A stretch of DNA of 64,000 nt from Niveispirillum sp048066115 (GCF_048066115.1 NZ_JBLTYX010000005.1:124001-188000); one strand, 5' to 3'. Shown: positions 29,987 through 38,519, counted from the first letter of the stretch. The notes: generated from the letters alone by a model not told the origin. Program-made: numbers and translations.

Positions 29987-30207
29987 GCTTCTCCGAACCG
30001 CGCTATCCACCGTTGCCTTGGGGCGTTACCGGTGGGCGTCGCGTCGTGGAGGGGGCTTATAAGCACCCCGATGCGCCCCGTCAACAGGTGTTTTTTAGGG
30101 ATGGATGTCTTTTTACGCATTGCTGCCCGATTTCCATTGATCGCGGGCCCATGCCTCCCAATATAAGGCTCCTGTACCTCTCAACAGCCCCTGTCGAGGA
30201 TACTTCG

Positions 30208-30927
30208 ATGGTAAACGGACCCTATAATCCGTATGCGGCGGGCAGCCGGACCATGGATCAGGCATCGTTCGATGCCGGTCTGCGGACCCATATGCTGCGC
30301 GTCTACAATTACATGTGCTTGGCGTTGGCAATCACCGGCGGCGTCGCCTTCCTGGGCGCCCAGAGCGAAACCCTGGTGGCGGCGATCTTCGGAACCCCCC
30401 TGAAATGGGTGGTCATGCTGGCCCCGCTGGCCTTCATCTTCTTCGGCTTCAAGCCGGATCGGATGTCGGCCTCGGCCCTGCGGACCAGCCTGATCGTCTT
30501 CAGCGCCCTGATGGGCCTGTCGATGATGGCGATCTTCCTGGTGTACACGGGCGCCAGCATCGCCCGCGTGTTCTTCATCACGTCGGCGATGTTCGCCGGC
30601 ACCAGCCTGTACGGATACACCACCAAGACCAGCCTGGCCAAGATGGGCAGCTTCATGGTGATGGGCCTGATCGGCATCATCATCGCCGGTCTGGTGAACA
30701 TCTTCCTGGCGTCCAGCGCGCTGCAGTTCGCCATCTCGGCGATCGGCGTGGTGGTCTTCACGGGCCTGACGGCCTGGGACACCCAGAACATCAAGGAGAA
30801 CTACGCGTCCTCCTGGGGTGATGAGGCCAACAACCGGTTGGCCGTCATGGGTGCCCTGTCGCTGTACCTGAACTTCATCAACCTGTTCCAGATGCTGTTG
30901 TCCTTGATGGGCCAGCGCGACGAATAA
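30208..30927 (+). CDS. Bax inhibitor-1/YccA family membrane protein
   Basis: The 239-residue protein has a short polar N-terminus followed by seven membrane helices; recognisable parts are MLRVYNYMCLALAITGGVAF, the inner TKTSLAKMGSFMVMGLIG segment and the C-terminal LTAWDTQNIKENY with the conserved Asp, then LYLNFINLFQMLL. Members of this family (YccA, YbhL, BsYetJ) act as pH-sensitive calcium leak channels or modulate the FtsH protease. ATG 30208 is supported by CGAGGA upstream. It is a single-gene unit followed by a strong terminator. Confidence 0.94.
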   Translation: MVNGPYNPYAAGSRTMDQASFDAGLRTHMLRVYNYMCLALAITGGVAFLGAQSETLVAAIFGTPLKWVVMLAPLAFIFFGFKPDRMSASALRTSLIVFSALMGLSMMAIFLVYTGASIARVFFITSAMFAGTSLYGYTTKTSLAKMGSFMVMGLIGIIIAGLVNIFLASSALQFAISAIGVVVFTGLTAWDTQNIKENYASSWGDEANNRLAVMGALSLYLNFINLFQMLLSLMGQRDE

Positions 30928-30960
30928 GGCTTGATGGGTGCTAAGGCCCATAGTTGGAAC

Positions 30961-30992
30961 GCCCGGCGCGGAAGCCTCCGCGCCGGGCGTTT
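30961..30992 (+). terminator. Intrinsic terminator after the BI-1 gene
   Basis: The perfect stem GCCCGGCGCGGA.../TCCGCGCCGGGC with a 4-5 base loop is followed by GTTTCC, 33 bases after the stop. Confidence 0.75.
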
Positions 30993-31054
30993 CCATTTCC
31001 GGGGCCGGGCCGCTATCATCCGCGCCCTGGATGAGGGGCGCGGCGGGGGACCAA

Positions 31055-32653
31055 GTGGCGGGTGACACGGAACTGAGGGGCCTGACCATCGCCCTGCGCC
31101 AGGAATTGTCGGTGGGGCTGGAGGAGGTCCTGTACGACAGTGATCGCTGGATGCGGGCCCAGTCCTTCGCGGAAGGGATCGGCGATGCGGTGGCCGCCGG
31201 GGCCGATCCGGCCGGGATCGCTGCCATGCTGGACGGGCTGCCGCCCCCCCGTAATGCGCGCGAACGGGTGATGGGCCACCTGTTGCGGGCCGGCATGCTG
31301 CGGGACGGGGCGGCACCCACGGCGGCCATCACGGCGCTGATCGATGATCTGGCCGATCCCGGATCACGCCACAGCCTGGCCCAGGCCGATTATATCCTGC
31401 GGGCCATCGTCTTCGCCGTCTGGACCAACCGCATGCGGGTGGCGGATGCCGGCGCGCATGATTTGGCGCTCCGCCGTCTCTGGCACCTGATCCTGGAAAA
31501 ATATCGGGCCCTGATGCCCGCCCGGCCGCCGGTGCCGGCCGTTGAACGGCAGCGGGACCTGATCGTGCTGATGGTGGGGCAGTTCATGCGCGGCATGCAT
31601 CAGCCCTCCCTCGACACGCTGGATTTCGTGTCCAAGCTGGTGCTGCGCTTCGGCCGGCGGGTGGTGCTGGTCAATACCGCCGACGGCCCGTCCGGCGTGC
31701 ATTATCCCTATCTGGGCCGCTTCACCAGCAGCGTGGATGACGGCCTGGTCGCGCAGACGCAGCTGGTGATCGACCGGCAACCGGTGCCCTTCATCCACCT
31801 GCCCCCCGGCTTCACCGATCCCGAGATGGCTGCCGTGACGCGCGACCGCATCCTGGCGCTGAAACCCGATCTGGTGCTGTCCTTCGGTACCCTGAACCCG
31901 GTGGCGGATTTGTGCCGGGGCCTGCTGGATGTGGTGGCGATACCGTTCGGCACCTATCTGCCCATGGCGGAGCCCGCCTATGTCGGCCTGCCGCGGGCAT
32001 TGACGGCGGGTGATATCGACGCATTGGCGGCGGCGGGGCTGGAGGCGTCAGACGTCATCCCCATCCATTACGCCTATGAACTGCCCGCCGCGGGGACGCC
32101 GCGCAGCCGGGCCGACCTCGGCCTGCCGACGGATGCCATCGTCACGGCGATCATCGGCCTGCGGTTGGAACAGGAGGTGACGCGGGACTTCGCCTGCGCG
32201 CTGGACGGGCTGATCCGGGCGGAACCAAGGCTGTTCTTCCTGTTCGTGGGCAGGATGGGGGACCATGCGGCCCTGTGCGCCGGCCTGCCGCATCTGGCGG
32301 CGCGGTCGCGTGTGCATGGCTATGATCCCGACGTGCTGTCGGTGCTGCCAGCCTGCGACCTGTATCTGAACCCGCCGCGCGGCGGGGGCGGGGCCTCGGC
32401 GGCCTATGCCCTGGCCAAGGGCGTGCCGGCCCATACGCTGGGCTTTGGCGACGTGGCGAATGTGGTGGGGCCGGGTTTCCATCTGGTGGGGCTGGCGGAT
32501 TTCGCCGATGCGGCGCGGCATTTCGCCGATGATCCCGCCCATCGCGCCGACCGGCAGGCCAAGGCCCGCGCCCGCTTCGCGGAGATATCGTCGCGCCAGG
32601 CGATGCTTCGCCAGATACTGGATGGGGTCAAGGCGATGCGGGCGAGAGGATAA
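31055..32653 (+). CDS. Glycosyltransferase-like protein (GT-B fold)
   Basis: A soluble protein of 532 residues. The N-terminal half is helical with no clear motif; the C-terminal half looks like a GT-B glycosyltransferase: DLVLSFGTLNPVADL, a Rossmann start RSRADLGLPTDAIVTAIIG, FFLFVGRMGDHAALC, SRVHGYDPDVLSVLPACDLY and a donor-binding NPPRGGGGASAAYALAKGVP. The acceptor and sugar cannot be told. GTG 31055 is preferred because GGGGGA lies 5-6 bases upstream; ATG 31031 is an in-frame alternative without a ribosome-binding site. It stands alone between the BI-1 gene and a small convergent gene whose 3' end it overlaps by 26 bases. Confidence 0.75.
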   Translation: MAGDTELRGLTIALRQELSVGLEEVLYDSDRWMRAQSFAEGIGDAVAAGADPAGIAAMLDGLPPPRNARERVMGHLLRAGMLRDGAAPTAAITALIDDLADPGSRHSLAQADYILRAIVFAVWTNRMRVADAGAHDLALRRLWHLILEKYRALMPARPPVPAVERQRDLIVLMVGQFMRGMHQPSLDTLDFVSKLVLRFGRRVVLVNTADGPSGVHYPYLGRFTSSVDDGLVAQTQLVIDRQPVPFIHLPPGFTDPEMAAVTRDRILALKPDLVLSFGTLNPVADLCRGLLDVVAIPFGTYLPMAEPAYVGLPRALTAGDIDALAAAGLEASDVIPIHYAYELPAAGTPRSRADLGLPTDAIVTAIIGLRLEQEVTRDFACALDGLIRAEPRLFFLFVGRMGDHAALCAGLPHLAARSRVHGYDPDVLSVLPACDLYLNPPRGGGGASAAYALAKGVPAHTLGFGDVANVVGPGFHLVGLADFADAARHFADDPAHRADRQAKARARFAEISSRQAMLRQILDGVKAMRARG

Positions 32654-32900
32654 GCGCCGTCTGGTCGGGCCAGCAGCGGGCGTTTTCTTCCATCGCATAG
32701 GTCCGGTCGGCCACGTTCTGCGGATCGCCGGGGATGAACACCGCGCGCCCGCGGCTGCCGGTGTTCAGTTCCAGGGTCAGGCGGTGGCCCTCATCCTGGT
32801 CGGTGGCCATGATGGTGAAGCATCCGCCCTGATTGGCCAGGGTACGGCAAGCGGCAGCCGTGGCCGGTGTCAGGCCCAGCACCACATAGGACAATTCCAT
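32628..32900 (-). CDS. Small hypothetical protein
   Basis: A 90-residue protein beginning MELSYVVLGLTPATAAACRT and ending in a GDPQNVADRTYAMEENARCW segment; I do not recognise the family. In-frame ATGs also occur at 32906 and 32918, none with a good ribosome-binding site. The first codons coincide with the leading hairpin of a four-hairpin repeat (32898-33001), so the repeat may have changed or supplied the start region. Its 3' end overlaps the convergent glycosyltransferase-like gene by 26 bases. Confidence 0.5.
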   Translation of the reverse strand: MELSYVVLGLTPATAAACRTLANQGGCFTIMATDQDEGHRLTLELNTGSRGRAVFIPGDPQNVADRTYAMEENARCWPDQTALILSPASP

Positions 32901-33001
32901 CGGCATGAGGCCACTCATGCCGATGCAGGCCGGCGACCGCCGGCCCGGCGCCCATGCGCCGCAAGCCAAGCCGCCGGATGGCGGCGGCCGGCGCTTGAGG
33001 G
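32898..33001 (+). repeat. Four-hairpin repeat, copy E1
   Basis: Hairpin 0: CATCGGCATGAG/CTCATGCCGATG (12 bp, 32898-32925). Hairpin 1: GGCCGGC-GACC-GCCGGCC (32928-32945). Hairpin 2: CGGCG-CCCATG-CGCCG. Hairpin 3: GCCGCC-GGAT-GGCGGC. It ends CTTGAGGGAACATGA, 15 bases from the stop of the minus-strand permease gene. Confidence 0.85.
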
Positions 33002-33015
33002 AACATGAAATAAAT

Positions 33016-33972
33016 TCACGCGGGCGCTCCCTGCATTACCCGCCTTGCATTGCGGGCGATGACGCCATAGCGCGGCGCCAGCAGGATGGAAAGCCCCAGG
33101 ATGACACCGGCCAGCACGGCGATGCTGCCGGCCGCACTGACCGCACCCTCGAAGCCCAGCAACCCCGGCCCGAAGGCGCCCAGCCCATAGCCGCCGATGC
33201 CCGTCGCCCCGCCGATCAGCAGCGACAGGCCCAGCTGCGGCCCCATCCGGTCGGTATAGAGCCGGGCCGTGGCGGCGGGACAGATCAGCATGGCGATGAC
33301 CAGGATCGATCCCACCGCCTCGAACGAGGCGATGGCGGCCAAGGCGGCCAGGGCCACGATGACATGCTGCACCAGCCCGCTTTTCAGGCCCAGCGTATTG
33401 GCCAGACCCGGATCGAAGCTGACCAGGGTGAATTCCTTGAAGAAGGCCAGGATGACGACCAGGCAGAAGGCGAAGACGGCGACCAGCTGCAAAACCTGCC
33501 TTGGCAGGGTTGTCCAGATCGCGGGATCGGCCAGATCGGCCCAGGCGCTGGGCCCCAGCCACAGGATGGCCTCCAGCTGTCCGTACAGCACGCAGTCCGC
33601 ATCCAGATCCACCTGCCGCGCCGGCCCCTGTTCGATCAGCACGACGCCCAGCGCGAACAGGCCGGTGAACACCACGCCCATCGCCGCCCCGGCCTCCACC
33701 CGCCCCAGGCGGCGCACCAGCTCGATCATGCCGCCGGCGATCAGGGCGGCGGTCAGGGCACCGGCCATCATGGGGAAGGTGTCTCGCGTGCCGGCCACCA
33801 GGAAGCCCGCCACGATGCCGGGCAACACAGCGTGGGAAATCGCATCGCCCATCAGGCTTTGCCGCCGCAGCACCAGGAAATTGCCCACCAGCGCACAGGA
33901 AAGACAGGCGAACAAAGCCGCCAGCAGGGCCGGCAGGTCGACCGACAGGAAGGTGGCGGCATCTATGTTCAT
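33016..33972 (-). CDS. Metal ABC transporter permease (second permease, SitD/MntD-like)
   Basis: A 318-residue integral membrane protein of the ABC-3 family for Mn, Fe or Zn import. It shows NFLVLRRQSLMGDAISHAVLPGI near the N-terminus (cytoplasmic coupling region), FFKEFTLVSFDPGLANTLG, and the ILVIAMLICPAATARL segment typical of this family. It is the distal gene of the operon and overlaps the first permease by 4 bases. Two adjacent, related permeases are characteristic of SitABCD/MntABCD-type systems, which form heterodimers. Confidence 0.92.
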   Translation of the reverse strand: MNIDAATFLSVDLPALLAALFACLSCALVGNFLVLRRQSLMGDAISHAVLPGIVAGFLVAGTRDTFPMMAGALTAALIAGGMIELVRRLGRVEAGAAMGVVFTGLFALGVVLIEQGPARQVDLDADCVLYGQLEAILWLGPSAWADLADPAIWTTLPRQVLQLVAVFAFCLVVILAFFKEFTLVSFDPGLANTLGLKSGLVQHVIVALAALAAIASFEAVGSILVIAMLICPAATARLYTDRMGPQLGLSLLIGGATGIGGYGLGAFGPGLLGFEGAVSAAGSIAVLAGVILGLSILLAPRYGVIARNARRVMQGAPA

Positions 33973-34880
33973 GGCGCCAGCTCCCCGGCCAGCAGCGCCT
34001 TGCGCATCCGCGCGCGGCGCAGTTCCCGGCCCAGCAGGCCGCGCGACGGCGCCACGAACAGGCTGACGAAGAAGAAGGATGTGGCCACCAGCACGATGAT
34101 GGCACCGGCCGGCAGATCGGCGAAACGCGCCGACAGCAGCGCCCCGACGCCGCCCGACGCGGCGCCCACGCCGCCGGCGATGACCAGCATGCGGGCCAGA
34201 TCATCGGTCCAGAACCGCGCCGTGGCGGCCGGTGTGATCAGCAGGGCGATGATCAGCACCAGCCCCACCGTCTGCAACCCCACCACGGTGACCAGCGTGA
34301 CCAGCGCCATCAGCGCCAGATCGATGCGCCCGGTGGGCCAGCCCGATGCCCGCGCGAAGCCCTCGTCAAAGGCCAGCAGGCGGAATTCCTTGAAGAATAT
34401 CCAGACCATCAAGGCGGCCAGCAGGGCCAGTCCGGCCAGCCCCAGCGCCTCCCCCGTCCGCATCGCCGCCGTCTGGCCGAAGATGAAGCCCTTCAGCCCG
34501 GCGGCATTGGCGGCGGGCAGTTCCTGCACCACCGACAGCAGCACCACCCCGGCCCCGAAGAACACCGACAGCACGGCACCGATGGCCGCATCCTCCGTCA
34601 GCCTTGTCCAGCGCTTGATGGCCTGGATGGTGGCGACGGAGATGGCACCGCTGATCGCGGCACCGGTCAGCAGCAGGGGCAGGGACCGCCCCTCGATCCC
34701 CAGCGCGATGCCGACCAGGAAGGCGGCGACGATGCCGGGCAGGGTGGCATGGGACAGGGCATCGCTGACCAGGGCGCGGCGGCGCAGCACCATGAAACAG
34801 CCGACCATGCCGGCGGCCAGCCCCAGGGCCGTGGCACCGCCCAGCACGACCAGCGTATTGTGGCCCACCATATCCATCAT
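33969..34880 (-). CDS. Metal ABC transporter permease (first permease, SitC/MntC-like)
   Basis: The 303-residue ABC-3 permease resembles its neighbour: MVGCFMVLRRRALVSDALSHATLPGI, IFFKEFRLLAFDEGFARA and LIIALLITPAATARFWTDDL. About nine membrane helices are likely. MM at 34880/34877 provides the start, 2 bases after the ATPase stop. The C-terminus ends with a basic, cytoplasmic tail (RARMRKALLAGELAP). Duplication of an ancestral permease gene probably gave the pair. Confidence 0.92.
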   Translation of the reverse strand: MMDMVGHNTLVVLGGATALGLAAGMVGCFMVLRRRALVSDALSHATLPGIVAAFLVGIALGIEGRSLPLLLTGAAISGAISVATIQAIKRWTRLTEDAAIGAVLSVFFGAGVVLLSVVQELPAANAAGLKGFIFGQTAAMRTGEALGLAGLALLAALMVWIFFKEFRLLAFDEGFARASGWPTGRIDLALMALVTLVTVVGLQTVGLVLIIALLITPAATARFWTDDLARMLVIAGGVGAASGGVGALLSARFADLPAGAIIVLVATSFFFVSLFVAPSRGLLGRELRRARMRKALLAGELAP

Positions 34881-34882
34881 GA

Positions 34883-35668
34883 TCAGCGCGGACCCAGCAG
34901 CAGGCCGCTGGCCCGCTGGCCATAGGCGCGGCGCAGGTTTTCCTCCGTCAGCGCCTCGCGCACCGGGCCGGCGGCGACCAGCCCGCCATTCAGCATCAGC
35001 ACATGGTCGAAGGTCTCGGCCACCGTCTGCAGATCGTGATGCACGCAGATGACGGTGCGCCCCTCCGCGTCCAGTTCGCGCAGCACGGCCAGGATGGTCT
35101 GTTCCGTGGCGGCATCGACGCCGGCCAGCGGTTCGTCCATGAAATACAGCCGCGCCTCCTGCGCCAGGGCGCGGGCCAGGAACACGCGCTGCTGCTGCCC
35201 GCCGGACAGCTGCCCGATCTGGCGGTTGGCATAATCGGCCATGCCGACCCGGTCCAACGCTGCCAAGGCGGCTTTCTTGTGCTTGCCGGTGATGCGCCGG
35301 CCCCAGCCGATCAGGCCGTAACGGCCCATCGTGACGACGTCGAGTGCCGATACCGGGAAATCCCAATCCACCGATTCGCGTTGGGGTACGTACCCGATCA
35401 GGGCGCGCTGACGCTTCAGCGGGCGTCCATAGATTTCGATCGTGCCGGTCAGCGCCGGGACCAGACCCAGCACCGCCTTCAGGAAGGTGGATTTGCCGGC
35501 CCCGTTGGGCCCGACCACGGCCACCAGCCCCTGGGCGGGGGCGGTCCAGGTGACGTCACGCAGCACCAGGCGCTGGTGGTAGGCCACCGACAGGCCGGTC
35601 ACGGACAGGGCACCGACGCCAGCATCGGCGCTGGGCACATAATTATCGGTCAGCAGGCGTTGCAGCAT
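34883..35668 (-). CDS. Metal ABC transporter ATP-binding protein
   Basis: The 261-residue ATPase has Walker A GPNGAGKSTFLKAV, Q-loop YVPQRESVDWDFPVSALDVV (typical of Mn/Zn importers), signature QLSGGQQQRVFLARAL, Walker B YFMDEPLAGVD and the switch His in CVHHDLQTV. About 20 extra residues precede the ABC core. It is placed between the binding protein gene (12-base gap) and the two permeases, so one transcript probably encodes the whole importer. Confidence 0.95.
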   Translation of the reverse strand: MLQRLLTDNYVPSADAGVGALSVTGLSVAYHQRLVLRDVTWTAPAQGLVAVVGPNGAGKSTFLKAVLGLVPALTGTIEIYGRPLKRQRALIGYVPQRESVDWDFPVSALDVVTMGRYGLIGWGRRITGKHKKAALAALDRVGMADYANRQIGQLSGGQQQRVFLARALAQEARLYFMDEPLAGVDAATEQTILAVLRELDAEGRTVICVHHDLQTVAETFDHVLMLNGGLVAAGPVREALTEENLRRAYGQRASGLLLGPR

Positions 35669-35680
35669 GGTCTTCGTCCC

Positions 35681-36679
35681 TTACCGCGCGGCCAGCCGGC
35701 CCTGGAAACCGCGCGCCGGCACGGTGCCGCCCAGGGCCTGGGCGATGGTGGTGACGTTATGGTCGATCATGCCCACATACGTCCCTTCATAGCTGCCGGG
35801 CGAACCCATGGCATCAGAATAGAGCGAGCCGCCGATGGACACCTTGTGCCCGCGCGCGGCCGCCCCCTGTACCAACGCCTGGATATTGCGATCGGATACG
35901 GAGGTTTCGACAAAAACCGCCGGGATCTTGCGATCGACCAGCAGGCTGACCATGCTTTCGATGCGCTGCAGCCCGGCCTCGGATTCGGTGCTGATCCCCT
36001 GGATACCCACAACCTGCAACCCATAGGCCCGGCCCAGATAGGAGAAGGCGTCATGGGCGGTGACCAGGACGCGGCCTTTCTCCGGCACGCTGCCCAGCAC
36101 CTTGCCGGCATAGGCGTTCAGCGTCTCGTAATCCTTCGCCGCCTTGTCGGCATTGGCGGCATGAAGCGCGGCATTGGCGGGATAAAGGCTGGACAGCTTG
36201 TCGCGCACGCCCAGCAGCGCCAGGCGCCACAGCGTGGGGTCCATCCACACATGCGGGTCGGGATGGGCATCGGCCCCTTCCGGATGGATCAGCCTGTCCT
36301 TGGGCAGGACGGATGCCGCTTCATGCACGGGCTTGCCGCTGCTGGTCAGCTTTTCCAGCATCTCCGCCATCTTGCCTTCCAAAAACAGGCCGGAATGGAA
36401 GACGGCGTCGGCCTTCATCAGGGCGACCGTGTCGGACCGGGTCAGCTTGTAGCTGTGCGGATCGATGCCTTCGCCCATCAGGCTGGAGATGGTGGCCGTG
36501 TCCCCGGCCACGGCGCGCAGCAGTTCCGCCACCTGTCCCGTGGTCGCCTGCAGCACCGGCTTGGCCGCCGCCAGGGCAGGCATTGCCGAGGACAGGATAC
36601 CGGCACCGGCCAGGGCAAGCAGGGTGCGGCGGGAAGGGTGGGCTTGGTCGGTCGGCACGGGACGGCTTTCTGGAATCAT
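35681..36679 (-). CDS. Metal ABC transporter substrate-binding protein (Tat-exported, SitA/MntC-like)
   Basis: A 332-residue cluster A-I metal-binding protein. SRRTLLALAGAG near residue 17 is a twin-arginine-type signal followed by a hydrophobic core and AMPALAAA. Metal ligand candidates are His in GIDPHSYKLT, His in PDPHVWMDP, Glu in GISTESEAG and Asp in ETSVSDRN; this set resembles Mn/Fe-type SitA more than ZnuA, which has a His-rich loop absent here. Cargo is inferred as Mn or Fe. ATG 36679 is preferred; ATG 36703 and 36733 are in-frame but would lengthen the pre-signal region. A GATAGTTCTATC palindrome lies 63 bases upstream. Confidence 0.9.
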   Translation of the reverse strand: MIPESRPVPTDQAHPSRRTLLALAGAGILSSAMPALAAAKPVLQATTGQVAELLRAVAGDTATISSLMGEGIDPHSYKLTRSDTVALMKADAVFHSGLFLEGKMAEMLEKLTSSGKPVHEAASVLPKDRLIHPEGADAHPDPHVWMDPTLWRLALLGVRDKLSSLYPANAALHAANADKAAKDYETLNAYAGKVLGSVPEKGRVLVTAHDAFSYLGRAYGLQVVGIQGISTESEAGLQRIESMVSLLVDRKIPAVFVETSVSDRNIQALVQGAAARGHKVSIGGSLYSDAMGSPGSYEGTYVGMIDHNVTTIAQALGGTVPARGFQGRLAAR

Positions 36680-36741
36680 TCCAAACTCTGTGTCAGACAG
36701 CATATAAGCCGTTAACCAACCGCGGCAAGGCAAACTCCTGT

Positions 36742-36753
36742 GATAGTTCTATC
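36742..36753. promoter_or_regulatory. Palindrome upstream of the metal-uptake operon
   Basis: GATAG-TT-CTATC is a perfect 12-bp palindrome in a TGTGATAGTTCTATCGCA context, 63 bases upstream of the binding-protein start. It could be an operator for a Fur/Mur/MntR-type regulator, but it does not match a consensus I know well. Confidence 0.4.
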
Positions 36754-36759
36754 GCAACA

Positions 36760-37368
36760 TCACCGCCGTGGCACGGTGGGAATCACCATCGGGTGGCTCA
36801 TCAGCGCCAGGAAGGGCAGGTCGGACGGGCGGTTGCCATAGCCGTAGGTCTCATCGAACGGTCCTAGCTCGCGCAGCAGGGAAGCCACCCGCCGCGCCTT
36901 TTCCGCCCGCACGCAATTGCCGCCCTGCATATGGCCGGTCAGAACGCCCCCCCGCACCTCCATGTCGGTGGCCAGGATGCGGTGGACGGGCAATTTCTCC
37001 AGCAGGGTGGGGATATAGAGCGACAGGCCGCCGGTGGCGACCACCACCACATCCCCGGCATCGGCATGGCGTTTCAGGGCGTTCAGGGTGGGTGCGTACC
37101 AGCGCGGCCAGGGCCGCATCCGTTCCGCCGCCCCCTGCGCCACCTCCAGCGGCACACCCTTCAGTGCGCGGTACAGCATCCCGCCCTTGATGCGGGTGCG
37201 CAGGTCATCGTCGGGATTGCTGCCGGCACTTGTCAGTCCCGCCCGGATGGCGCGGGCGAACACCAGGCCGGATCGCATGCGTCCCGCCACCCGCCCCAGA
37301 TAGGGCAACAGGCTGTCGCCCCCCACCAGGGTGCCGTCGAAATCGAAGATGGCGATGCGTCGCGTCAT
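36760..37368 (-). CDS. HAD-IB family phosphatase (SerB-like)
   Basis: The 202-residue protein shows HAD motif I IFDFDGTLVGGDS (nucleophile Asp and acid Asp), motif II VVVATGGLSLYI (Thr in place of the more usual Ser), a Lys in the AEKARRV segment, and motif IV GYGNRPSDLPFL. Helical cap residues follow motif I, as in HAD-IB enzymes such as phosphoserine phosphatase and some lipid-phosphate phosphatases. The substrate is unknown. It ends just upstream of the palindrome that precedes the metal-uptake operon; separate transcription is likely. Confidence 0.88.
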   Translation of the reverse strand: MTRRIAIFDFDGTLVGGDSLLPYLGRVAGRMRSGLVFARAIRAGLTSAGSNPDDDLRTRIKGGMLYRALKGVPLEVAQGAAERMRPWPRWYAPTLNALKRHADAGDVVVVATGGLSLYIPTLLEKLPVHRILATDMEVRGGVLTGHMQGGNCVRAEKARRVASLLRELGPFDETYGYGNRPSDLPFLALMSHPMVIPTVPRR

Positions 37369-37432
37369 GATGGCGGCATAAAACAGGGGTGGCCCTTCCC
37401 GCTCAAGGTTTTTCCGGCTATGTGACGCATGT

Positions 37433-37524
37433 CGTAGGTCAGGTCGAGCCGGAGGCGAGCCCTGACAGAGACGGCTTGAAAGCTATATCGTCAGGGCTCG
37501 GCTTCGCCTCGACCTGACCTACGG
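37433..37524. repeat. Palindromic repeat family A, copy 3
   Basis: Outer arms CGTAGGTCAGGTCGAGCC and CTCGACCTGACCTACGG with inner arms GCGAGCCCTGACA and CGTCAGGGCTCG. It ends 8 bases before the nucleoside hydrolase start codon, so its 3' arm abuts the ribosome-binding site (GGGGA). Confidence 0.9.
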
Positions 37525-37532
37525 GGATTGCC

Positions 37533-38474
37533 ATGGCGCGCGAACGCATCATCATCGACACCGATCCCGGCCAGGACGATGCCGTGGCCATGATGCTGGC
37601 CTTCGCCTCACCGGACGAGATCGAGGTGCTGGGGGTGACGGCGGTGGCCGGCAATGCATCCCTGGCGCATACGGAGATCAATGCCCGCAAGATCTGCGAG
37701 CTGTCCGGACGGCCGGACATCAAGGTCTATGCCGGCTGCGACCGGCCCCTGTTCCTGGATCTGCACACCGCCCCGGAGGTGCATGGCGATACCGGCCTGG
37801 ACGGGCCCGACCTGCCCATGCCGACCATGCAATTGCAGGAACAGCATGCGGTGGATTTCATCATCGACACGCTGCGGGCCGAACCAGTGGGCACGGTGAC
37901 GCTGTGCCCACTGGGTCCGCTGACCAACATCGCCACCGCCCTGACCAGGGCGCCCGACATCGCGGCCCGCATCCGGCGCATCGTGCTGATGGGGGGCGCA
38001 CAGTTCGAAGGCGGCAACAGCAGCCCGGTGGCGGAATTCAACATCTTCGTCGATCCGCATGCCGCCCAGATCGTGCTGAAATCCGGGGTCGATATCGTGA
38101 TGTTCCCCATGGACGTGACACATCAGGTGCTGACCCGGCAGGTCCGCATGGATCAGGTCCGTGCCATCCCCGGTGCCGTTGGCCGGGTGACCTATGAGAT
38201 GCTGGATTTCTACCGCCAGTATGACGAGGCCAAGTACGGCACCGATGGCGGCCCCCTGCACGATCCCTGCGTCATCGCCTGGCTGATCAAGCCCGAGCTG
38301 TTCGAAGGCAAACAGGTGAATGTGGAGGTGGAGACGGCGTCATCCCTGACCATCGGCCAAACCGTGGTCGACCGCTGGTGCATCACCGGCCGGCCGAAGA
38401 ATGTGCATTACATGTTGAAGGCCGATGCCGACGGGTTCTTCGACCTGCTGCTGGAACGGCTGGCGCGGTTGTAA
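37533..38474 (+). CDS. Inosine-uridine preferring nucleoside hydrolase family protein
   Basis: The 313-residue enzyme hydrolyses the N-glycosidic bond of ribonucleosides, giving a base and ribose for salvage. It has the calcium-binding signature IIDTDPGQDDAVAM at the N-terminus, VHGDTGLDGPDLP, LCPLGPLTNIATAL, IVLMGGAQFEGGN, AEFNIFVDPHAA and the C-terminal LHDPCVIAWL with the catalytic His and metal Asp. It is cytoplasmic, with no signal peptide. A family A palindrome abuts its ribosome-binding site, which could limit translation. Confidence 0.95.
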   Translation: MARERIIIDTDPGQDDAVAMMLAFASPDEIEVLGVTAVAGNASLAHTEINARKICELSGRPDIKVYAGCDRPLFLDLHTAPEVHGDTGLDGPDLPMPTMQLQEQHAVDFIIDTLRAEPVGTVTLCPLGPLTNIATALTRAPDIAARIRRIVLMGGAQFEGGNSSPVAEFNIFVDPHAAQIVLKSGVDIVMFPMDVTHQVLTRQVRMDQVRAIPGAVGRVTYEMLDFYRQYDEAKYGTDGGPLHDPCVIAWLIKPELFEGKQVNVEVETASSLTIGQTVVDRWCITGRPKNVHYMLKADADGFFDLLLERLARL

Positions 38475-38519
38475 AACCGGGTGATTGGTGGATAATTCCG
38501 CCCCTGGATGGGGGCGGGC

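Larger units (their letters stand above)
29572..30110. repeat. Tandem duplication carrying tRNA-Leu and terminator
   Basis: Two units about 269 bp long: GGTCCAGAAACGC starts at 29572 and again at 29840. In each the order is terminator hairpin, tRNA-Leu, and an upstream region sharing CGAACCG, CGTCGTGG and CGTCAACAGGT. The tRNA and terminator parts are nearly identical; the leaders have diverged. Confidence 0.9.

Noticed and set aside
32905..35052. A 715-codon plus-strand frame across the metal permease genes
   Set aside because: The opposite strand encodes two ABC-3 permeases and an ATPase with coupled starts; the plus-strand peptide is low-complexity.
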